The notes under the pieces: generated by a model
The model's database searches: none
Seen by the model: only the letters and a program-made list of their open reading frames with translations
Told to the model about the DNA's origin: nothing
Program-made: the position numbers and the translations under genes
Source of the DNA: Bacteroidetes bacterium UBA1947
GTDB taxonomy: Bacteria > Bacteroidota > Bacteroidia > Chitinophagales > Chitinophagaceae
DNA length: 12,328 nt
NCBI GenBank assembly: GCA_002336915.1
Contig: DDET01000054.1
Span: 22,077-34,404 of the forward strand
Direction of reading: 5' to 3'
Shown here: positions 6,968 to 12,328 of the stretch, one piece after another
Layout: each line of letters opens with the position of its first letter
Position numbering within the stretch: position 1 is the stretch's first letter

Positions 6968-7698
6968 CAGCCATTGATTGCCGTCTGCCCTGCTTTTACT
7001 GTGCCACCTTCGGGTGCCTGGCGGGTATCGGTTTCAACCAATCCATCTTTTATCCGCACCACCCGGTGTGTGAACCTTGCAATATCCTCTTCGTGCGTTA
7101 CTAATACCACGGTATTACCCTGTTCATGTATTCTACCAAAGAGCTCCATAATTTCTACGGATGTTTTACTATCCAGGTTACCTGTAGGTTCATCAGCAAG
7201 GATAAGCGCAGGGTCATTAATTAATGCTCTTGCTATAGCTACGCGCTGGCTTTGCCCGCCTGATAGCTCGTTGGGTTTATGATGTGCCCTGTCGCCCAGG
7301 CCTACTTTGTCCAGCATAGCTCGGGCGCGCTCTTCGCGGGCGGCTTTACTCACTCCGGCATATATAAGAGGTAGCGCTACATTCTCCCATGCTGTAAGCC
7401 GGGGTAGCAGGTTGAACTGTTGGAACACGAAGCCGATATCTGTATTCCTTACATCTGCAAGTTCATTGTCCTCCATAGCGCTTACATTCTTCCCATTAAG
7501 TATATATTCGCCACTGGTGGGTGAGTCGAGGCAGCCCAATATATTCATCAGGGTACTTTTACCCGAGCCCGAAGGGCCCATAAGCGCCACGTACTCAGTG
7601 CGCTCTATCAGCAGGTTTATACCCTTCAACACAGGTAATTCCTGCTTACCCAGGTAATAGCTCTTTTTTATATCATTAAGCCTTATTATTTCTTCCAT
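6967..7698 (-). CDS. ABC transporter ATP-binding protein, MacB/LolD type
   Basis: A complete nucleotide-binding domain of 243 residues, counted from the Met at 7698: Walker A GPSGSGKST (41-49), Q-loop Gln at 93 in FVFQQFNLLP, signature LSGGQ (145-149), Walker B LILADE (165-170) and H-loop His at 202 in VTHEE. The spacing and the LPRLTAWENVALPL and RVAIARALINDP stretches are typical of the MacB/LolD/FtsE group, which powers lipoprotein release, efflux or mechanotransmission. No permease gene is beside it, so the substrate is unknown. An ATG at 7728 would add ten residues (MCIFDTHNRR), but it lies upstream of a perfect -7 box (7716-7723), so a transcript from that box would not contain it; MEEIIRLNDI is also the normal start for the family. 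Confidence 0.92.
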   Translation of the reverse strand: MEEIIRLNDIKKSYYLGKQELPVLKGINLLIERTEYVALMGPSGSGKSTLMNILGCLDSPTSGEYILNGKNVSAMEDNELADVRNTDIGFVFQQFNLLPRLTAWENVALPLIYAGVSKAAREERARAMLDKVGLGDRAHHKPNELSGGQSQRVAIARALINDPALILADEPTGNLDSKTSVEIMELFGRIHEQGNTVVLVTHEEDIARFTHRVVRIKDGLVETDTRQAPEGGTVKAGQTAING

Positions 7699-7708
7699 GC
7701 GCCGGTTG

Positions 7709-7727
7709 TGTGTATCAAAAATACACA
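7709..7727 (-). promoter_or_regulatory. -7 box inside a 7-base inverted repeat, ABC ATPase promoter
   Basis: On the minus strand, 7723-7716 reads TATTTTTG, a perfect match to the Bacteroidota -7 motif TAnnTTTG, ending 17 bases before the ATG at 7698. The box sits in the perfect inverted repeat TGTGTAT-CAAAA-ATACACA (7709-7727), which looks like an operator. I see no good -33 TTTG. The divergent ispE gene starts 18 bases beyond the repeat, so a bound protein could affect both genes. Confidence 0.5.
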
Positions 7728-7745
7728 TAATTTCACGCTTCGCTT

Positions 7746-8549
7746 ATGTTGTGTTTTCCTGATTGTAAGATAAACCTGGGCCTGTATGTTACGGAACGCC
7801 GCACTGATGGCTATCATAACCTGGAAACGGTATTCTATCCACTGCCCTGGCAAGATGTGCTGGAAATAGTACCAGCTGAGCATACGCGAATGCACCCGCA
7901 CGGTAGACCGGTGAATGGCAGCAGCGAAAATAACCTTGTATTTAAGGCATTGATGCTGCTACAGGAGCAGTACCCCGGTCAAATACCCCCGCTTGATATT
8001 CACCTGCTCAAAAATATTCCTATGGGTGCGGGCCTTGGCGGAGGTTCCTCGAATGGCGCTTATATGCTGAACTTACTTAACGACTACTGCGCACTGGGAC
8101 TCAGCCAAAAAGTACTTACTGCCCTTGCCTTGCAGCTGGGCAGCGATTGTCCTTTTTTCATCTATGATACTCCTCAATTTGCAAAAGGCAGGGGGGAGCA
8201 AATGCAGCCTGTATCAATTGATCTGTCCGCATACAGCATACAAGTGCTTTGTCCCGGTGTGCATGTGAGCACGGCCGAAGCCTTTAAGCTCATAACACCT
8301 AAACCGGCATCTTTTGACTTACGCGAAATAAGCAGCCTGCCTGTTACCGAATGGAGGCAATATATTGCCAATGATTTTGAAAGGCCTGTATTTCAACAAC
8401 ATCCGGAGATCGCTGATTTAAAAGATGCATTATATCAACAAGGCGCCATATATGCGTCTATGACTGGGAGTGGCAGCGCTGTATACGGTATATTTGAAAA
8501 AGGGCACAAGGCAGAGATAAATACGCCTGCCGATATATTTTATACCTGA
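7746..8549 (+). CDS. ispE: 4-diphosphocytidyl-2-C-methyl-D-erythritol kinase
   Basis: IspE phosphorylates the 2-hydroxyl of CDP-methylerythritol with ATP in the MEP pathway to isoprenoid precursors. The 267-residue protein is a complete GHMP kinase: substrate-binding start FPDCKINLGL (4-13) with K8, TDGYHNLETVFYPL (20-33), the ATP-binding glycine loop PMGAGLGGGSSNGA (92-105), the catalytic Asp at 134 in LGSDCPFF, and MTGSGSAVYGIF (239-250) near the C-terminus. The usual Ala before the first Lys is Cys here. The start at 7746 gives the family's normal N-terminus. It is divergent from the ABC ATPase gene (47 bases between start codons), and 30 bases separate it from the GH3 fusion gene. That gene may be partly cotranscribed, but it has its own -7-like box. 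The presence of IspE indicates the MEP rather than the mevalonate route. Confidence 0.95.
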   Translation: MLCFPDCKINLGLYVTERRTDGYHNLETVFYPLPWQDVLEIVPAEHTRMHPHGRPVNGSSENNLVFKALMLLQEQYPGQIPPLDIHLLKNIPMGAGLGGGSSNGAYMLNLLNDYCALGLSQKVLTALALQLGSDCPFFIYDTPQFAKGRGEQMQPVSIDLSAYSIQVLCPGVHVSTAEAFKLITPKPASFDLREISSLPVTEWRQYIANDFERPVFQQHPEIADLKDALYQQGAIYASMTGSGSAVYGIFEKGHKAEINTPADIFYT

Positions 8550-8566
8550 TACTGGTCTTAAAAATT

Positions 8567-8574
8567 TATTTTTG
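8567..8574 (+). promoter_or_regulatory. Perfect -7 promoter box just before the GH3 fusion gene
   Basis: TATTTTTG fits TAnnTTTG exactly and ends five bases before the ATG at 8580. Transcription would begin close to the A of the ATG, giving a leaderless or nearly leaderless message. No convincing -33 TTTG is seen upstream, in the 3' end of ispE, so this rests on one box in AT-rich sequence. Confidence 0.45.
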
Positions 8575-8579
8575 TTATT

Positions 8580-11500
8580 ATGGTTACTACCCGTTTTCGG
8601 ATATCTGTACTAAGTATTCTGTTTATATCACTGGCAGGGCTTGCAAATGCTCAACGAGATGAAAATGCAAAAAAGCGCTGGGTGGATGACACCTACAACA
8701 GCCTGAAGGAGGAAGAACGCATAGGCCAGCTATTCATGGTATCTGCTTATTCAGGCGGCCCTGATTACAACGAGGATAAGATCACTAAGCTGATAAACGA
8801 TCACCAGGTAGGCGGCCTTATATTTATGCAAGGCGGCCCCGCCAGGCAGGCCATATTGAATAACAAGTATCAAAATTTAGCACAGGTACCACTGCTTATA
8901 GCTATGGATGCAGAATGGGGACTGGGCATGAGGCTGGATAGCGTAGGCAACTTCCCCAAACAAATGATGTTGGGCGCTACCCGGGATACTGCATTGGCTT
9001 TCGCAGTAGGTGTGGCAATAGGTAAGCAATGCAAGCGCCTTGGCGTGCACATAGATTTTGCACCTGTTGTGGATGTAAATAATAACCCGGGCAATCCGGT
9101 TATTAACGCTCGCTCATACGGCGAGGATAAAACACGGGTTGCCCGGATGGCCATTGCTTATATGAATGGCCTGCAAAGCCAGGGTATCATTGCATGTGCA
9201 AAACATTTCCCGGGACATGGCGATACCGATGTTGACTCTCATAAAGACCTGCCCGTAATAAAAAAGTCAATGGCGCAGCTGGAAGCACTTGAGCTGTACC
9301 CCTTCAAAGAACTAATGAACGCAGGTGTTAAAAGCATGATGGTGGCCCATCTTGAAGTGCCGGCCTTGGAAACTGAGCCTCATGTGCCTACTACACTTTC
9401 GAAAAATACCATTACAAACCTGCTGAAGAAAAAGATGGGCTTCAAAGGCCTCGTATTTACCGATGCCTTGAACATGAAAGGTGTAACTAAATATTATGGA
9501 CCCGGCGAAGTGGCCTTACGTGCTTTCATGGCAGGTAATGATATGCTGTTGATACCCGAAGATGTACCTGCCGGTATCGCTAAAATAAAAGAGGCATTGG
9601 ATAAAGGAGAGATAACCGAAGAGCACCTGGAAAGCAGCGTAAAGAAAATACTGGCAGCAAAGTACGATGTGGGACTAACAACCGTGAAACGTGTAAACCC
9701 CGAATATGCAGTGCAGGACCTCAACGATGCGGTTGCCACCCTGCGAACAAGGGTTGCCAATAAAGCAATAACGCTGGTAACCGACAAAAATAAAATGCTG
9801 GATAAAATTGCAGCGGAAAACACAACTATCGGTTATGTGGGTGTAAATGCAGATAAAATAACGAAGCTTTACGAAGACTTGCAGGCAGCGCTGCAGGATG
9901 TAAAATCAGACTGGCTGCCCAAAGGCAGTTCTACCACGGAGGGTACAGCTATTCTAAACAGCATCGGCAAGAACGATGCAACAGTAGTAGCAATACATAA
10001 CACGGGTATTTACCCAACTTCAAAAGGCTTTTACGGCCTTGATGAACAACAGATGGACTTTGTTCAAAAAGCTGCGCGACTGAAAAATGTGATCATTGTA
10101 CACATGGGCAATCCCTACTTGCTCGGCAAAATATGTGACGCAAAATCCGCCATAGTTGCCTATGAGGACGATACGCTTTCCGAAAGCTCAATGGCACGCG
10201 CATTGCTGGGCGAAAAAAATATCGTTGGTATGCTGCCTGTTTCGCCCTGCGCCAGCATGAAGGCACCTGCTAATGATTTTATTGTACATGAAACCGTAAA
10301 ACCAAGGCCTGCTGAACGTGTGAAGCATATAGTAAAAACCGAGTTTACAGAAGATGCAGGTGTCGTGAACCCGGATATGTTGCAAAACCTGGACATGTTC
10401 ATACAGCGTAGTATAGTCGATGGCGCTTTCCCTGGATGCCGTATACTCGCATCTAAGAACGGCAAGATCTTTTACGACAAAAGCTTTGGCTATTATACTT
10501 TCACAAAAACCAAGGCTGTCGATGATAATACTTTGTATGACGTCGCTTCGGTTACAAAAGTATTGGCAACTACACTTGCAGTAATGAAACTCTATGAAAC
10601 AGGAAAGCTTGATCTCAATAAAACGTTGGGCGATTATCTGCCATGGACTAAAAACACCAACAAGGCCGGATTACACATAAAGGACATGCTGATGCACCAG
10701 GCAGGGCTTAAAAGCTGGATACCTTTTTACAAAGAAACAGTTGACGCAAACGGCGAGCCACGTAGCGAGCTCTACAAAAAACAAAGCAGCAAAAACTTTA
10801 GCATAGAGGTGGCTAAGAATTTATACCTGCGTAACGATTATGTTGATACGGTATGGGAACGTATACTGAGCAGCCCGCTTGAAAACAAAGGCAAGTACGT
10901 ATACAGCGATCTTGCCTTCTACTTCCTTGCTGCGGTTGTTGAAAAGATAACAGGCAAAACCATCGATCGATACGTGGACGAACAGTTTTATAAACCCATG
11001 GGCTTGAAAAATATCACTTACCTGCCCTTGAAAAAATTTGATGCCGCGGACATAGCGCCCACCGAAAATGACCAGGCTTTCCGCCACCAGCTATTGCAGG
11101 GCTATGTGCACGATCCCGGGGCGGCGATGTTTGGCGGTGTAGCGGGCCATGCGGGTATATTTGCCACTGCAGGTGATGTAGCAGCCATATTCCAGATGCT
11201 GCTCAACAAAGGCAGTTACAATGGCAAGGACTATTTCAAAAAAGGAACTGTGGACCTCTTCACTGCTTACCACTCAGCTATCAGCAGGCGTGGCTATGGT
11301 TTCGACAAACCCAGTGCTGATAAAGACGATGGTGGCCCTGCCAGCGCATACTGCACTGGTGCCACCTTTGGTCACCAGGGCTTCACAGGCACCTGCGCCT
11401 GGGCCGATCCAGGTACAGGCGTAGTATTTGTTTTCCTTTCCAACAGGGTGTGCCCTTCAGCGGATAACAATAAAATAAATCACCTCAGCGTTCGGACCGT

Positions 11501-11591
11501 GGCACAAGACGACATATACCAATCGCTTGGATTGCCACAAAACAAAAACAGGAAGGAACTTTACCAAAAAGAAGTGGGCAAGGTCAGGTAA
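8580..11591 (+). CDS. Exported GH3 beta-N-acetylglucosaminidase fused to a beta-lactamase-like serine hydrolase
   Basis: A 1003-residue two-enzyme protein with a signal peptide (cleavage after LANA, residue 24). Residues about 40-362 are a GH3 barrel of the NagZ type: KHFPGHGDTDVDSH at 208-221 holds the likely Asp219/His221 acid-base pair, and D295 in VFTDALNMKGV is the likely nucleophile. Such enzymes cleave beta-linked GlcNAc from peptidoglycan fragments. Residues about 390-560 form a GH3 C-terminal-like alpha/beta domain (IYPTSKGFYGLDEQQMDF). Residues about 597-985 are a class C beta-lactamase/DD-peptidase-like domain: SVTK at 657-660 (nucleophile Ser657, Lys660), YSD at 775-777, and HQG at 932-934 in the KTG position. 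That set is usual for esterase or peptidase relatives more than for true AmpC. A role in periplasmic peptidoglycan turnover is inferred. The 30-base gap to ispE may be coincidental. Confidence 0.93.
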   Translation: MVTTRFRISVLSILFISLAGLANAQRDENAKKRWVDDTYNSLKEEERIGQLFMVSAYSGGPDYNEDKITKLINDHQVGGLIFMQGGPARQAILNNKYQNLAQVPLLIAMDAEWGLGMRLDSVGNFPKQMMLGATRDTALAFAVGVAIGKQCKRLGVHIDFAPVVDVNNNPGNPVINARSYGEDKTRVARMAIAYMNGLQSQGIIACAKHFPGHGDTDVDSHKDLPVIKKSMAQLEALELYPFKELMNAGVKSMMVAHLEVPALETEPHVPTTLSKNTITNLLKKKMGFKGLVFTDALNMKGVTKYYGPGEVALRAFMAGNDMLLIPEDVPAGIAKIKEALDKGEITEEHLESSVKKILAAKYDVGLTTVKRVNPEYAVQDLNDAVATLRTRVANKAITLVTDKNKMLDKIAAENTTIGYVGVNADKITKLYEDLQAALQDVKSDWLPKGSSTTEGTAILNSIGKNDATVVAIHNTGIYPTSKGFYGLDEQQMDFVQKAARLKNVIIVHMGNPYLLGKICDAKSAIVAYEDDTLSESSMARALLGEKNIVGMLPVSPCASMKAPANDFIVHETVKPRPAERVKHIVKTEFTEDAGVVNPDMLQNLDMFIQRSIVDGAFPGCRILASKNGKIFYDKSFGYYTFTKTKAVDDNTLYDVASVTKVLATTLAVMKLYETGKLDLNKTLGDYLPWTKNTNKAGLHIKDMLMHQAGLKSWIPFYKETVDANGEPRSELYKKQSSKNFSIEVAKNLYLRNDYVDTVWERILSSPLENKGKYVYSDLAFYFLAAVVEKITGKTIDRYVDEQFYKPMGLKNITYLPLKKFDAADIAPTENDQAFRHQLLQGYVHDPGAAMFGGVAGHAGIFATAGDVAAIFQMLLNKGSYNGKDYFKKGTVDLFTAYHSAISRRGYGFDKPSADKDDGGPASAYCTGATFGHQGFTGTCAWADPGTGVVFVFLSNRVCPSADNNKINHLSVRTVAQDDIYQSLGLPQNKNRKELYQKEVGKVR

Positions 11592-11634
11592 AGGGTGAAT
11601 TAAGTATTGTTAATGAACTTTAACACATGTGAAT

Positions 11635-11666
11635 TTTGCTCGTTTGAGCAAATGTTCCCATTTTTG
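11635..11666 (+). promoter_or_regulatory. Promoter with inverted repeat over the -33 box, upstream of the TonB-receptor-like gene
   Basis: TTTG (11635-11638) and CATTTTTG (11659-11666) lie 20 bases apart, the expected spacing for the Bacteroidota -33 TTTG and -7 TAnnTTTG boxes; only the first base of the -7 box is off. The -33 box is one end of the perfect inverted repeat TTTGCTC-GTTT-GAGCAAA (11635-11652), a candidate operator. The implied leader is about 30-35 bases. The repeat could also fold at the end of the upstream transcript, but no T-run follows at once, so it is not a typical terminator. Confidence 0.55.
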
Positions 11667-11706
11667 CTGCATCAATCATTCACACACACATCTCCAAATA
11701 TCACGC

Positions 11707-12328
11707 ATGCATACCCGCCTATCCTTTATCTTGTTACTCTTTATACTTAGCGCCAACTTTTCATACGCGCAGCAATGTATCATCAAGGGTAAGGTCCAGG
11801 ACACATTGAATCAAATGTACCTGCCGCATGCTGCGGTAACACTGGTGCATGCAGCTGATTCCATAATGGAAACTTTTGCACGTACCAAAGACGATGGCAG
11901 TTTTGAATTGCATACTGCTACCGGCGACAGGTATCTTATCATGATCACCTATCCCGGCTTTGCCGACTATGTAGATATCATTACCGTAAAAGACGGCAAG
12001 ACAAAGGACATGGGCAATATCCCTATGGTAACGCGCAGCCACCTGCTAACAGAATTTGTATTCCAGCAAAACAGGGGGGCGATTAAAATAAAAGGCGATA
12101 CGATAGAATACGTCGCCGACAGTTTCCAGACAAAGGACAATGCAACGGTTGAAGACCTGTTAAAAAAATTACCTGGGATGCAGGTGGACAAGAACGGCCA
12201 GGTGACCGCACAGGGAGAAAAAGTGCAGAAGATACTGGTAGATGGCGAAGAGTTTTTTTCCGACGATCCTGCAGTAGTTACCAAAAACCTGCAGGCAAAT
12301 GCCGTAGATAAAGTACAGGTGTTTGATA
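11707..12328 (+). CDS. TonB-dependent-receptor-like outer membrane beta-barrel protein (N-terminal part)
   Basis: The frame is open from the ATG at 11707 to the window edge (207 codons), so the stop and the barrel lie outside. The signal peptide MHTRLSFILLLFILSANFSYA is cleaved after about residue 21. Residues about 24-110 form a carboxypeptidase-regulatory-like beta-sandwich (CIIKGKVQDT, TKDDGSFELHT, YPGFADYVD). From about 125 comes a plug-like region: GDTIEYVADSF, TVEDLLKKLPGMQVDKNG (147-164), KILVDGEEFFSDDP (175-188), then KNLQANAVDKVQVFD. This pattern is typical of Bacteroidota outer-membrane barrel proteins that resemble TonB-dependent receptors but are not SusC; substrates are mostly unknown. 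No SusD-like partner can be judged from this end. No Shine-Dalgarno site is visible; the start is chosen because it gives a complete signal peptide. It has its own promoter candidate. Confidence 0.9.
   Translation, partial: MHTRLSFILLLFILSANFSYAQQCIIKGKVQDTLNQMYLPHAAVTLVHAADSIMETFARTKDDGSFELHTATGDRYLIMITYPGFADYVDIITVKDGKTKDMGNIPMVTRSHLLTEFVFQQNRGAIKIKGDTIEYVADSFQTKDNATVEDLLKKLPGMQVDKNGQVTAQGEKVQKILVDGEEFFSDDPAVVTKNLQANAVDKVQVFD

Noticed and set aside
6367..7698. A functional B12 transport or salvage operon
   Set aside because: The ABC ATPase resembles the MacB/LolD group rather than BtuD, there is no permease or binding protein, and no B12 riboswitch is visible.
7699..7728. Longer start for the ABC ATPase at 7728
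   Set aside because: The ATG lies upstream of the -7 box at 7716-7723, and the ten added residues do not belong to the family's usual N-terminus.
11761..12284. Two minus-strand frames (11761-12042 and 11967-12284)
   Set aside because: Both are antisense to the open plus-strand receptor gene, whose signal peptide and plug motifs are clear.

Overview
The window looks like chromosomal DNA from a Bacteroidota bacterium, probably of the Chitinophagaceae or a close family. The evidence is a type B gliding-motility (type IX secretion) sorting domain, an outer-membrane barrel receptor of the Bacteroidota type, a lipoprotein with a Bacteroidota-like carbohydrate-binding fold, a tRNA 3' end without encoded CCA, weak or absent Shine-Dalgarno sites, and several matches to the Bacteroidota promoter motif TAnnTTTG. 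I see no insertion sequence, phage gene, CRISPR array or other sign of recent transfer.

Layout, left to right. Bases 1-61 hold the 3' end of a tRNA (probably Leu) and its terminator. Next come trigger factor (tig, +, 82-1461) with a natural His-rich tail, a terminator, and an MtfA-type zinc peptidase (+, 1542-2327). The peptidase gene meets a convergent lipoprotein gene (-, 2330-3229) with only two bases between the stops. A 358-base AT-rich intergenic region follows, then a 902-residue secreted adhesin-like protein (+, 3588-6296) with a choice-of-anchor L domain, Ig/PKD-like repeats and a type IX sorting domain. A strong bidirectional terminator separates it from a minus-strand pair: a MacB/LolD-type ABC ATPase (start 7698) followed by a PduO-type cobalamin adenosyltransferase (start 6926). 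Divergent from that pair are ispE (+, 7746-8549) of the MEP isoprenoid pathway and, 30 bases on, a large exported fusion of a GH3 beta-N-acetylglucosaminidase with a serine beta-lactamase-like hydrolase (+, 8580-11591). The window ends inside a TonB-dependent-receptor-like outer membrane protein (+, 11707 to the edge). This last gene has no stop inside the window, so a search for closed reading frames would miss it.

Most of this is housekeeping or envelope biology: protein folding and proteolysis, cofactor and isoprenoid synthesis, cell-wall glycan processing, and secreted or outer-membrane proteins. The genes do not form one obvious pathway, and I found no convincing undescribed system. The points most worth a second look are the two-enzyme GH3/serine hydrolase fusion, the His tail and degenerate PPIase domain of trigger factor, promoter boxes that nearly touch start codons, and inverted repeats overlapping two promoters (7709-7727 and 11635-11652).
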